NCBI RefSeq assembly: GCF_003390865.1
Contig: NZ_QMEJ01000004.1
Location: forward strand, 248,001-312,000
DNA from: Tropicimonas sp. IMCC34011
GTDB taxonomy: Bacteria; Pseudomonadota; Alphaproteobacteria; Rhodobacterales; Rhodobacteraceae
Direction of reading: 5' to 3'
Length of the DNA stretch: 64,000 bases
Shown: in pieces, positions 52,179 through 61,092 of the stretch
How positions within the stretch are numbered: position 1 is the first letter of the stretch
Layout of the letters: each line of letters starts with the position of its first letter
The notes under the pieces: generated by a model
What the model saw: only the letters and a program-made list of their open reading frames with translations
Databases searched by the model: none
What the model was told of the DNA's origin: nothing
Position numbers and translations under genes: made by a program

Positions 52179-52697
52179 TCAGCAGCCTCCCTCGACCTGA
52201 ACGGCACGCAGCCATGCCCTTGCCATCCTCGCACTGTCCGGGCCCGCCCGATGGGGCACAGCCGACCGCTCGAAACGCTCATACAAGCTATCGAGGGATG
52301 CACCGTGGAAGAGGCTGAAGTTCACTTGATCAAAATCGAGAATCGGGCCTACCGCATGCGTGTCGGCAGCATTCATCAGTCGCTCAAGCCACCTGCTATC
52401 GAAACAAGGAGCATCGGAAACCAGCAGGCGACCTGCCAGCTGCGCTCTTAGTTCTGAGGCCACGGCCTCCGGCGTCGGCGCATCAGTCAGGGCATCGAAA
52501 GGGATCCCGTGCACCTGCTCACTGGCATGCGACCAATCAGACATCGGCCAATCGTCAGCAGGCCGGATCAATGACGACCACGAGACGACGTCGCCGCCCG
52601 CAAGCCACGACAACCCAACCTCGATTGGCCAGCTATCGGCTGACAAGGAAGACGCCTCGAAATCCAAGGCGACATACTTCTCAATGGCAGGGATCAT
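52179..52697 (-). CDS. DnaQ/RNase T-like DEDD 3'-5' exonuclease
   Basis: This 172-residue protein has the three exonuclease blocks: VALDFEASSLSADSWPIEVG (D-x-E), LVSDAPCFDSRWLERLM (second Asp) and PHRAGPDSARMARAWL (H-x(4)-D). The length is that of a free-standing exonuclease domain. Its ATG overlaps the preceding gene by 4 bases, so it is the last gene of the transposition operon that starts at tnsA. It may be cargo or an accessory factor; I know of no defined role for such a gene in Tn7-like elements. Confidence 0.78.
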   Translation of the reverse strand: MIPAIEKYVALDFEASSLSADSWPIEVGLSWLAGGDVVSWSSLIRPADDWPMSDWSHASEQVHGIPFDALTDAPTPEAVASELRAQLAGRLLVSDAPCFDSRWLERLMNAADTHAVGPILDFDQVNFSLFHGASLDSLYERFERSAVPHRAGPDSARMARAWLRAVQVEGGC

Positions 52698-53116
52698 GAC
52701 TTCGGTGGCTCGGCCATGCCGGACTCGATGGTTACAACATCTCTCCAGCCTTCCGCCTTGAGGGGGATCGCCTCTTCGGGAGTTACCAATCGCGTCAGCG
52801 AACGTGCGCTCCCCTCGTGCCAGAGAAGCTGGGGGCCCTTTTCAAGAAGGTTCGCAAGGTCCGCCTCTGAAAGCCGAGCTTGCAAAACCAAGAGCACTCT
52901 GTCGGCAATTCCAATTGCCTCTATCCGCGGCAGGTGCTCGTCGCGAGGCAACCTAACCTTGAACTCTGCCAATCGATGCAAAGGGGCATTCTTGACGATT
53001 TCATCGATGTCATACGAGCGGCTGGGGCGGTCCGGCCGTCTGAGGCAGAGCAATGACGCCAGAAAGGCTGAGCCACTCAGAAAGAGAACAATCATGACGG
53101 CGACGAACTCGCTCAT
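52694..53116 (-). CDS. Uncharacterised small membrane-anchored protein
   Basis: I do not recognise this 140-residue protein. It has one N-terminal membrane segment (FVAVMIVLFLSGSAFLASLL) and a soluble C-terminal part (LLVLQARLSEADLANLLEKG). It overlaps the genes on both sides by 4 bases and thus belongs to the transposition operon's downstream set. Confidence 0.6.
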   Translation of the reverse strand: MSEFVAVMIVLFLSGSAFLASLLCLRRPDRPSRSYDIDEIVKNAPLHRLAEFKVRLPRDEHLPRIEAIGIADRVLLVLQARLSEADLANLLEKGPQLLWHEGSARSLTRLVTPEEAIPLKAEGWRDVVTIESGMAEPPKS

Positions 53117-53535
53117 GCCGTCCCCCGTGGGTCCGGATCCGAGTCTGGCGCCATCTCAGTGTTCCGCATGACCTTCTGGATTTCCGAAAACGCCTGGAGG
53201 CGTTCGTGTTGCGACCGGCTTTGTGCCCGTCCGAAAATGGAACGGACATCGCGCCCCTCAGGCCTGATCGTCCAGCCAAGTGCCCGAAAGGCGGCTTCTG
53301 CCTCGCCACGAATGAGGCGCCTTGTTGCCTGATCCTTCACCAGCGGCACCACATGAGCGATCTCGTTGTCTTCGCACGAATAGTGACGCTGGACTTCGAG
53401 AGCCGACAGGCATTCCGGGTGACTGGCCTCAATCCAGCAGGCGATGCGCACCAGATCTTCTTTGAGGCGCTGCTCGGCCGCCATTGTGCGTTCCATCGCG
53501 GCGAGGGTTTCTGGGGAACGTTCAATCTCGGTCAT
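53113..53535 (-). CDS. Uncharacterised small soluble protein
   Basis: I do not recognise this 140-residue protein. It is helical in appearance (ALEVQRHYSCEDNEIAHVVP; LIRGEAEAAFRALGWTIRPE) with an acidic, Pro-rich end. Its start overlaps the tniQ stop by 14 bases and its stop overlaps the next gene by 4 bases, so it is co-expressed with tniQ. Confidence 0.6.
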   Translation of the reverse strand: MTEIERSPETLAAMERTMAAEQRLKEDLVRIACWIEASHPECLSALEVQRHYSCEDNEIAHVVPLVKDQATRRLIRGEAEAAFRALGWTIRPEGRDVRSIFGRAQSRSQHERLQAFSEIQKVMRNTEMAPDSDPDPRGTA

Positions 53536-55342
53536 GGGATGCGCTTACCGACCAGCCTGCCGTCGTAAGGTCCGCGAGCCTGATCAGGTGCCCTCGCCAG
53601 GCGGGGCCATCCCTGAACGCGCCGATTGGCTCAACATGCGCTTTTTTGAGGCGCGCCATCACGAACCGAGCAGTGGTCTTTGTCTGCTTGGCCAGGGTTG
53701 CTGCCGGAACATACTCTGCCTGGAAACGGATAAGGTCCTCCGCTCGTATCACACGCCCGACCCGGCCTGCGTGCTGGAAAGTCTCGTGACCAAGAAGGCC
53801 CAGATCGCACCAATGTGCGATGCACTGATGCTTCCAGCCTGTCATTCTCCCGATTTCCTGGACAGTGAAGCCGGGCCCGCGAAGGGCTTCACGCAGGACC
53901 GCCTCCACGGCAGCTCGCTCAAATTCGAACGCGGCGAGGTTTCCGGACGAACTTGGAAGCGCGGGCCGGAGCCTGCCATCGCGGATCGCTCGAAGAACGG
54001 CGAGAACGCCTGCTCGGTCCGTTGTGAACCGGAGATTGATGTCTCTTAGTGCGATCGTCTCGCCTTCAATCGCGATGGCACCCTCTGCAACTTGGCTGAC
54101 CAATGCGCGGGCGGCCTCCAGATCATGGTTGCCGTCCACCAGCGGCGGGAGGTCCATTGCGACTACGGTCTCCATGAAACCAGACTCACGGAGCAGATCA
54201 TATTGGTTGCGCGACACGCCGAGTAGATCACGCAGAGCCTTCAGGTCGCCGAAGCGACACCTGTTTGCGCGGACGGTATCGACCGTCGTTCTGTGGAGCA
54301 CGGTGTGCCGGTGGCCGAAACCCCGGCTGTAGAGTTTGCCGTCGATTTGCTTGTTGGCGACAGCGTCTACGATGCGATCCGGCCGAATACCGATCATGCG
54401 CGCCGCCTCTGCAGCCGACACCCACTCCCGTTCGAGTTCTGGAGACAGATCAATGGCACCGACATAGGCACCGTCGAACTCCTCACCGACAACCTTTGCG
54501 AGCTCAGACCGGAAGTCATTATATGCCGGGTGACTGAACCGCATCAGACGTTGATACCAACGGCCGAGCCTTTCCGGAGCGGTCGAGGCGCATCGTTCTC
54601 CGCGCTGCAAGCGCGCCGAGGAATCTTGCCGGAATGCACCGGGCCAATCACAGATCAAATCTGTTGCTGTGGCGAGGAAACGCCTCGCTTCTTCGATCGT
54701 CTTCGGGATGGTCGTCTTCCCGTGCTTCCCGGACCGGGTTGCAGCACCAGATGCTGCCAGAAAGAAGACAAACTCGCCGATGTCGCCGGGAGTCCGGAAC
54801 GCCAACGCTGGGGGCAGTGAGGACCGGCTCGGATGCATCTCTCCGCCCACGAGCGCGGAGATTGCGAGTTCTGCGTTGGTGGCTTTGTGTCGTTCGAGAT
54901 GCAGGAGCGACCCGCCACATGCGCACGCGCCGTAGCCGCCTATTCCTGGCACGAGCGAATCCCAGCAGATCGGACATTGGTCTACCAGCAGGAGGTCGTG
55001 TTCCGTGCATGCGGTCACGAAAACATGCCGCCAGGATTGCCGATGTGGGCGCCCCTCGTTGATGCAGGCGGGACAAACCGGCGCACTGTGCAACCGCTCG
55101 AAGCGCCGGTTAAGGACGGGACTCTCAGCTCTCCACCGTGGACTAATCGCGGCAAGTAGACCCTGCTCCACGTTCAGGTTCTTCTCCACAGTCGCGAGGT
55201 CCTCAATCATCCTGTGGCCATAGCTCGTGCCGGCCTGCCCCAGGTAGTCAGCCACATCTGCCCAGAAGTCAGCTTCAGCAAGGCGCCTCAGAAAGCCATC
55301 AAGGCTCTCACCATCCTGGGGTTTGATCGATACATGCATCAT
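53522..55342 (-). CDS. tniQ: TniQ/TnsD-type target-selection protein
   Basis: TniQ family proteins choose the target site for TniA/TniB-type or Tn7-type transposition. The N-terminus (KPQDGESLDGFLRRLAEADF) and the zinc-binding block (HSAPVCPACINEGRPHRQSW; HDLLLVDQCPICWDSLVPGI; CACGGSLLH) are typical. The long C-terminal part (about 230-610) contains HTH-like segments (RMTGWKHQCIAHWCDLGLLG), suggesting DNA recognition as in TnsD. The ATG at 55342 overlaps the tniB stop; an alternative start is GTG/ATG at 55360. The length of about 606 residues is between TniQ and TnsD sizes. Confidence 0.88.
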   Translation of the reverse strand: MMHVSIKPQDGESLDGFLRRLAEADFWADVADYLGQAGTSYGHRMIEDLATVEKNLNVEQGLLAAISPRWRAESPVLNRRFERLHSAPVCPACINEGRPHRQSWRHVFVTACTEHDLLLVDQCPICWDSLVPGIGGYGACACGGSLLHLERHKATNAELAISALVGGEMHPSRSSLPPALAFRTPGDIGEFVFFLAASGAATRSGKHGKTTIPKTIEEARRFLATATDLICDWPGAFRQDSSARLQRGERCASTAPERLGRWYQRLMRFSHPAYNDFRSELAKVVGEEFDGAYVGAIDLSPELEREWVSAAEAARMIGIRPDRIVDAVANKQIDGKLYSRGFGHRHTVLHRTTVDTVRANRCRFGDLKALRDLLGVSRNQYDLLRESGFMETVVAMDLPPLVDGNHDLEAARALVSQVAEGAIAIEGETIALRDINLRFTTDRAGVLAVLRAIRDGRLRPALPSSSGNLAAFEFERAAVEAVLREALRGPGFTVQEIGRMTGWKHQCIAHWCDLGLLGHETFQHAGRVGRVIRAEDLIRFQAEYVPAATLAKQTKTTARFVMARLKKAHVEPIGAFRDGPAWRGHLIRLADLTTAGWSVSASHDRD

Positions 55343-56309
55343 CCCGCTTGAGTTCCCCACTCGACTCCCAGTCCCGCGAGGGTCTCTACGCCGAACTCAA
55401 GGCCAGCTTCCGACATGATGGCAGCGAAAGATCGCATCAGGTCGACCTCATCGGGATCGCGGGATTCAAAGAAACTCGCCGTGGGAATACAGGATTGCTG
55501 CATCGATGCGGCGGCACGATGGAGATCGGAGAGAGCTATCTCGCGAGGTTTCGCGATGCCGAGCGCGCACAGCTTGATAATGCGCATCATCATCGGAACA
55601 CGGCCGCCCGAGGCCCCATAAAGCCGGCGAACGAAATCTTCGAACTCAAGACCGACCGGGAAGCCAGACCCTTCAAGACTGACGATCGCGGCATCGGCTG
55701 CCGTGGCGAAAGCCTCGCGGTCATCGGACACCTGCCAGTCGTAAGGTTTCAAAAGGATAGTGCCACTGGCGCGGTCGCGAAGTTGCTCGTTCTGATCGAT
55801 GATGCGCTGAAACCGCGGGAGCCCATCGAGTATGAGCGTCACCCCGGTTTCATCTACAATTGTCTTCAGATGGTCGGCGGCAGCACGCGGGGACAGGTTT
55901 GAGCCACGTTCCGCAATGTGATTGACTTCATCGAGGACCACCACATCGATGTTCAGGGCCTCCAACCCCTGAAAACGCGGGCCTTGACGGAAGTGGTCAC
56001 CTCGTTCTGGCGAGGCCGTCGGCCAAGCTTGTTCAAAATGGCGACATAGATGTCCCTGCCGTTCGTCTGGGCCGGTAACTTAGCGCGGATTACATTCTTC
56101 ATGGGTGGCAGAGAACGCGCCGGCGCGGCTTTTTTCTCGAGGCGGCGCATAATCTCTGACTTCCCGACCCGTGTAGGGCCGAATACCGGGATGATGCTCC
56201 CTGTCCCCGGCAACCGTGTAGCAAGCCTCATGTCGATCTCGGCGCTGGCCCGCTCGAAGGCATCGTGACGAACGATCTGGGAAAGAAGGGGAAGAGCGGT
56301 GCTGGTCAT
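55339..56309 (-). pseudogene. tniB: TniB/TnsC-type AAA+ transposition ATPase, frameshifted
   Basis: The first frame (56309 to about 55980) has Walker A FGPTRVGKSEIMRRLEK (residues about 42-58). The second frame, from about 55975 to 55339, continues with Walker B IDVVVLDEVNHIAERGSNLS and later TniB segments (DGLPRFQRIIDQNEQLRDR; IMRIIKLCALGIAKPREIAL). A one-base shift at about 55,970-55,977 (in GTTTTCAGGGG) separates them; without it the protein would be about 320 residues, the usual TniB size. It is either a mutation, a sequence error, or -1 slippage at the T run. The last is unproven and not known for TniB. Confidence 0.82.
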
Positions 56310-56312
56310 GTG

Positions 56313-56516
56313 TTACTCCATCATATCCATGCGGGGCAGTGTGGACCGCCGCTTAATGGTCAGCTTGGGAGTAGGTTGGTTCGCCCGCTTCACCTCAGAA
56401 GCATCGCTGCCGGGGGGAACCTTAGATTTCTCGAGAATCTCGGAGTTCCTCCGCCGAGCCTGTTCCTTTAGCCGCGACTTCTTCAGATCTGAAATCTTGC
56501 CACGACCAAGGCTCAC
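56313..56516 (-). CDS. Small basic protein between tniA and tniB
   Basis: This 67-residue open frame (MSLGRGKISDLKKSRLKEQA) exactly fills the gap: it begins 9 bases after the tniA stop and ends 3 bases before the tniB start. It is very basic (Lys/Arg-rich) with no hydrophobic segment. I cannot assign a function. The tight packing supports a real gene, but its small size leaves doubt. Confidence 0.5.
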   Translation of the reverse strand: MSLGRGKISDLKKSRLKEQARRRNSEILEKSKVPPGSDASEVKRANQPTPKLTIKRRSTLPRMDMME

Positions 56517-56525
56517 GGCTTTCCG

Positions 56526-58271
56526 CTACGCCTCCAGAGCCAGTTCGATCGCATTTGACCGCGCGGTAAGGTCTTGAGCCTTAGATTCGTCGGGAACCGC
56601 GCGCAGCATCTTGGCTTCGGCAAAGCTGATCGCCGGCATAGCCTCCATCTTCGTGCTCACGACCAGCGGATTTGGAAAACCATCCTCTTTGTGAATAACT
56701 GCAATCTCACGAGCGTCCTCGGGATCGTATCGAATCTCGAACTTGGACCCTGCGCCAACCTGGGAGATAAACCGACGCAGCTGCCCCTCATTGTCGTTGA
56801 ACTGGACGCCTTCAACCTCAAAGCCATACCTCTGAAGAGTCCTTTCTACGGTCCTTGAGCAAAAGACGTTTCGGATTTCCTCTGGTGTTTTTACGCTCAG
56901 AACCCGGCATTCGAGCCGCTCCCACGATTCTGTGGGAGATTCCGCTCGACGAAGCGGTGAATGAATGCCGCGCCGGAGCTTCTTGGCATGGACGTCGTAT
57001 ACCCACTTGATCAGGATGGCTTCAAGTTCGTCCAGAGTCAGCGTTGCCTCCAGCATCGCTTTATCAGTCCTTGCTCGGTTCGGCAGTTCTTTCGATGTTG
57101 TCGCACCTGGCAGGGTATGAAGGAATTCGTTGACTTCCCTCATAGCTCTTTCGACGAACGGTTTTCGATCCGGGCATCCCGGAGTATTCTTAGCCCACTC
57201 CATGTTGAGGGACTCGACAATTCGGGACAGATCGTATCCGCTGTTCTCCGACCCTTGATCTGAATGAACCATCTGTGGTGCACCGACAATCCTGATACGG
57301 TTTTCGATTCCATACTTGTCGAAGAACTCATCGGTCCGCACGGTCATGGTGTCCTTGAAGGCTCGGATGGTAAGAGCCTCTCGCGGTGCCTGCAGACTGA
57401 GCTGGACAGACAGAATGAGGCCCGTGGCCGCGTCCACCGAAAGGCAAATATTCGGTCGACCGATACACACGCGATCTTCATCGACGACCATCATGTCGCC
57501 AGGCGTTGAATCGATCTCAACAAGGTCGAAGGGGGCCTCGATCCTATGGTAGAATTGGGCCTGAAGGCGCAGCTTTCGCGCCATCGCGGTATCGTGCCGC
57601 GCCTTGATTATGTCGTCGACCCGGATTGTTTTAAGAATCGCCTCCAGACAGCGCTTTCCGCAATCATCTGGTTCAATTTTGTCCTTGGTGCACTTCTTGA
57701 GATATTTTTCCTTAACGTTCGCCGCGATCTTTCCAACCGAGAGACGGTCGTTTGTAAGATACAGCTCTTCCAAGACATCCCATGCGATTTCCTCATAGAC
57801 TGAGTCATATCTGCAATTCCGATTTCCGCATTTTTGCGTCTCTGGGAGGAGTGCAGCAGGCCCTTTTTCATTCCTTTTCTTGCGCCAGATTTGAAGGGTG
57901 CGCGGAACCAGTTTCTGCGGAGCGACCCGACAATATTTGCTGTGCCCGTTGAGCTCCAGCTTGATCTTTTTCGCAGCCGCCATCGCGGTCATTCCGCGCT
58001 CTCGCAACTCACGCTCACGTTTGACCGCGAAGAGTGCCATTTGTTGCTTCAGCAGGGCGGTCTCATCCGGCATGAACCCCAGTGATGTGTCACCTTCGGG
58101 CTGAAACGCATGGCCGCCAGCAACGAGGCTCCGATAGACGCCGACCGTCGTCTCGAACATCTGGTCATCCTGGCCCTCGAGAATGACAGTTTTGTCAGAC
58201 TTGAAGACGAATTTCAGTTTCCAGCCACCGGTTATGTGGTGGCTGAACTGTTTATGAAGTGCAGCATGCAT
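56526..58271 (-). CDS. tniA: TniA/TnsB-type DDE transposase
   Basis: This is the Mu/Tn7-type transposase that joins element ends to target DNA. From the ATG at 58271 (MHAALHKQFSHHITGG) the protein has 581 residues. The DDE catalytic residues are Asp254 (LVEIDSTPGDM), Asp338 (MVHSDQGSENSG) and Glu375 (RKPFVERAMREVNEF), and a Mu-type C-terminal beta-barrel region follows (RYGFEVEGVQFNDNEGQLR). The start lies inside the tnsA 3' end (20-base overlap), so the two are translationally coupled. It is intact. Confidence 0.92.
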   Translation of the reverse strand: MHAALHKQFSHHITGGWKLKFVFKSDKTVILEGQDDQMFETTVGVYRSLVAGGHAFQPEGDTSLGFMPDETALLKQQMALFAVKRERELRERGMTAMAAAKKIKLELNGHSKYCRVAPQKLVPRTLQIWRKKRNEKGPAALLPETQKCGNRNCRYDSVYEEIAWDVLEELYLTNDRLSVGKIAANVKEKYLKKCTKDKIEPDDCGKRCLEAILKTIRVDDIIKARHDTAMARKLRLQAQFYHRIEAPFDLVEIDSTPGDMMVVDEDRVCIGRPNICLSVDAATGLILSVQLSLQAPREALTIRAFKDTMTVRTDEFFDKYGIENRIRIVGAPQMVHSDQGSENSGYDLSRIVESLNMEWAKNTPGCPDRKPFVERAMREVNEFLHTLPGATTSKELPNRARTDKAMLEATLTLDELEAILIKWVYDVHAKKLRRGIHSPLRRAESPTESWERLECRVLSVKTPEEIRNVFCSRTVERTLQRYGFEVEGVQFNDNEGQLRRFISQVGAGSKFEIRYDPEDAREIAVIHKEDGFPNPLVVSTKMEAMPAISFAEAKMLRAVPDESKAQDLTARSNAIELALEA

Positions 58272-58902
58272 CGAGAGGCAGCTCCATAAGATGACTCGGC
58301 TTGTCCACGACCGTGCGGACGAGGGTGTTTTTCGTGATACGCTCACGCTGAACGTCGCAGGTGAGATGACCGCGCGCGAGGCAGCCCAGCACCAGGGCAT
58401 CCGGGTATCCGCGGTCCCTCAGCGCGCCGAGCGATACGCAATCACAGCTTTCAGCCTGAAGGTTCGCGATCTCTGATCGGCCGGGCGAGTATGTCCAGGC
58501 CATGGTCAAAGCCCGGATGTTCCTTACAAAGGCGTCATGTAGAACGCGGTCATCGAGAATGACCAGCCGGAAGCCATAGCGAGCAAGTATGCCCGGGTAG
58601 GCCAAGATTTGGGGCGCTCGGGCGATCAGCTCGGCGTGCTTGACCTCAACCAAGATCGGCCCGGTCTGCAACCGGAGTTCGAAGTCCGGCGTGTAGACGA
58701 TAGGCCGACTCCCGCTATCCCTCGCCCACTGAAAGAGGTCTTCCTTCGTCGGAAACCGGCGACCAGTTGCGAGGTCGAAGGTCATCGGTTGAGTGCGCGC
58801 GCTCATGACACGCGGATCAAGACCGAAGGCAGCTCCCGCGCTCGCTTCAAGCCTGCTTTCGTAGGCCGTCAGTCGGCCTCCCGCGGGCGCGAGGTAATGC
58901 AC
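58252..58902 (-). CDS. tnsA: TnsA-type endonuclease of Tn7-like element
   Basis: This 216-residue protein matches the N-terminal catalytic domain of TnsA, a PD-(D/E)XK-type nuclease that cuts the 5' strands at element ends. Catalytic candidates are Glu15 (AYESRLEA), Asp73 (YTPDFELRL), Glu86 and Lys88 (GPILVEVKHAE). TnsA together with TnsB-type TniA allows cut-and-paste transposition. The GTG start at 58902 has a poor ribosome-binding site spacing, so the exact start is uncertain. The C-terminal half, about 110 residues after the catalytic core, is less clear. Confidence 0.82.
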   Translation of the reverse strand: MHYLAPAGGRLTAYESRLEASAGAAFGLDPRVMSARTQPMTFDLATGRRFPTKEDLFQWARDSGSRPIVYTPDFELRLQTGPILVEVKHAELIARAPQILAYPGILARYGFRLVILDDRVLHDAFVRNIRALTMAWTYSPGRSEIANLQAESCDCVSLGALRDRGYPDALVLGCLARGHLTCDVQRERITKNTLVRTVVDKPSHLMELPLDACCTS

Positions 58903-59042
58903 CTTCTTTTCTGACCCCGCTTATGGGGGCGCCTGGCGACTGAGGCACTTTTCCAATCGATTCTCATGGAGATTTACCCTTCGTGTGAGTAATACTAAAG
59001 TGTGGAAGTGACATTCTGGGAGTCTTTTCTGGTGCTGACCTC
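58903..59042. other. 140-base divergent gap, likely to hold a transposon end or promoters
   Basis: The divergent gap between tnsA and the nuclease-ParB gene contains CTTTTCTG twice (58908 and 59022 region), a CCCC...GGGG stem and an inverted pair CACTTTTCC/GGAAGTG. Tn7-like elements have one end just upstream of tnsA, so an end would be expected here if the ParB gene is not part of the element. I could not identify a definite TGT...ACA terminus. Confidence 0.3.
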
Positions 59043-60873
59043 ATGACCGCACGCAGCGTCGAAGCATTTGCGCAGGATCCCAATTGGATCAGGTTTGGGA
59101 GTTCACTCACTGAGGCGCTGGAGGTTCCAGAAAGTTACGGCTTCACGAGTTCCGAAAAGCTCATGGCGGAAGTCGCACGCTTGCGTGGCGTCGATCCCGC
59201 GAGCTTGCGCAACCCCGCTTGCAGCAGTAGCTTGGATGAACACCAACGCGTCGGAAGCGCTGCACGACGAGAATCTGCGCGTCCCGATGACTGGCGTGCT
59301 CCTCCTGTCGCAAATCTCAATTCTTGACAAAGAGTTAGCCTCGGAGATCTTGCCGAAGTTTTTTTCGGGCGATGTGACGCGCGAGGAAATGAAGAGCGCT
59401 CTCCGCCACCTTCAGAAAAAGCCTGGCGGTCGCAGTAGCAAGGCACATACCCGGTCCAAGAGAGTCGCGGCGTTCGAGGATCTTGTCTTTGATTTCCTCA
59501 CATCCAATCCTGGAGCGCTGGGTCTTGAAGAGAGGGTGAAGCTTTCCCACAGCCCTCGGAACTCGGAGGCTCCTGCGGACTTCGTAGTCACGTGCGACGG
59601 AGAGATGATCGCGGCTATTGAGGTCAAATCTTTCCGACAGAAACGGCACCATCGTTACCTCGTCGAGACGCTGGCGATGACGGCGCTCGCTGCGAAAACG
59701 TATAACCGAGCCTTCCTGATTGTTCCCGCAGACTGGGGAGACGCAATCGACAAGGTCGGCGACCTGATCGAGTCGCTCGGACTCGACGGAGTTCAGCATG
59801 CTGTGTTCTCGGATACCGACGGCGGGAAGCTGCGGTTGTGCGGTCGTTCTGCGCAGGGTCTGTCGGAGCCCTCTAACACCAGCAAGGCGCCCGACAGCGG
59901 CTCTTTCGTGAATATGCATGACACGCAAATCGACACGACGGAGGAAAGCAGCGTGACTGATGCAGTGGACAGGCCGGGATCACCTGATCCTGCCAAGAAA
60001 CGAGAGTTGGCAGCTGCCAACTTCGGGGCAACGACGGACCGGATCGTCGCGATCGACCCGTCACTGGTCCATTCGGCCGGCATGAAGGATCGAATGGACG
60101 GCGGCCTGGAGGACATCGACTCGCTGACCTCGAGTATTCGAGCAGTGGGCCAGAAGATCCCGATTATCGTCCGTCCACACCCGGGTCTTGAAGGTGAGTA
60201 TCAAATCGTTGCCGGTCGAAGGCGACTTGAGGCCTGTCGGATCGCTGGCTTGCAGGTGCGAGCAGAAATCCAGGCCCTGGACGAAAAGGAACTCGTCTTG
60301 GGCCAGGCGATCGAGAACATCGCAAGGGAAGACCTGACCTACATCGAGCGTGCACGCATTGCGGTTCGGATGGCCGACGAAGCTGGTCTTCCTGAAGCGT
60401 CCATCGATGAAGCCTTCTGCTGCGGCAAGACGGACCGATCGAGATACTTGAAGATCGGTCGTGGGGTGCCCTCGGACATCCTTCGCTGGATCGGCAAGGC
60501 ACCGTCGGTGGGGCGGCCCCGGTGGGAAAAGCTGGTCGGTTTGCTGAGGCTGGACCCAGAGGCAGAGCCCCGGGCAAGGCGCCATATGGCGGCGCTGGAC
60601 GATGCGGCCGCCGACCTGAGCTCGGATCAGCGCTTCGCCCACGTGTGGCAAGCGGCCGGGCAACCACCTGTTCTAAATGAACCTCAGGCGGCGCTGGAGG
60701 AGCTTGTTTCGATTGACGGAATTAAAGGGCCGATCGCGCGCACAAAGAGGTCTTCGGAAGGCTTGGAGATCACCCTGTTCGACGGAAGCAGAGAGGGACT
60801 TCTTGAGTGGGTCGAGGCCAACCGGGTGTCCGTGATTGAGCAGATCATCAGGATGCACGAGGAAAAGAACTGA
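59043..60873 (+). pseudogene. PD-(D/E)XK nuclease-ParB/RepB fusion, frameshifted near the start
   Basis: The gene reads in one frame from ATG 59043 (MTARSVEAFAQDPNWIRFGS) to about residue 58 (ASLRNP). It then continues in the +1 frame (LAAVAWMNTNASEALHDENL); the extra base is the G at about 59217. The combined protein would be about 610 residues. Three regions follow: an N-terminal helical part (1-130), a PD-(D/E)XK nuclease (ADFVVTCDGEMIAAIEVKSF with Asp and E-V-K), and a ParB/RepB module (IPIIVRPHPGLEGEYQIVAG; RRLEACRIAGLQV; ENIAREDLTYIERARIAVRM). No ParA/RepA or RepC neighbour is present, so it is not a standard plasmid partition set. Confidence 0.72.
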
Positions 60874-61092
60874 GCCGGATGGATACACGATCTGGGACGC
60901 GTTCGCCGCTACTTCATTCCCGCTTTGGCGAGCTGACGAGATCCGGAAGAAAACCATTCTAAACGGGGAATCGTCGCTCGCGGCCGAAAACCGCCATTGA
61001 TCGAGACGGACAAAGGTGCAGTGCAGAATCGACGAAGCGGTCATTCGTCGCATTCCCAATATCAAAGCTTGCTCAGAAGTTTTTCACTTGCA
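60874..61092. other. Convergent gap after nuclease-ParB gene
   Basis: This 219-base gap separates two convergent genes. The text GGATGGATACACG just after the ParB stop loosely resembles the reverse complement of the TGTATCCGCATCC repeats near 39.1-39.2 kb, but with one base missing and no flanks in common. No terminator with a clear T-tract was seen. Confidence 0.25.

Noticed and set aside
59043-60873. RepABC plasmid replication/partition locus
   Set aside because: Only a RepB/ParB-like module is present; no RepA ATPase or RepC initiator is adjacent, and the extra nuclease domain argues against a standard repB.
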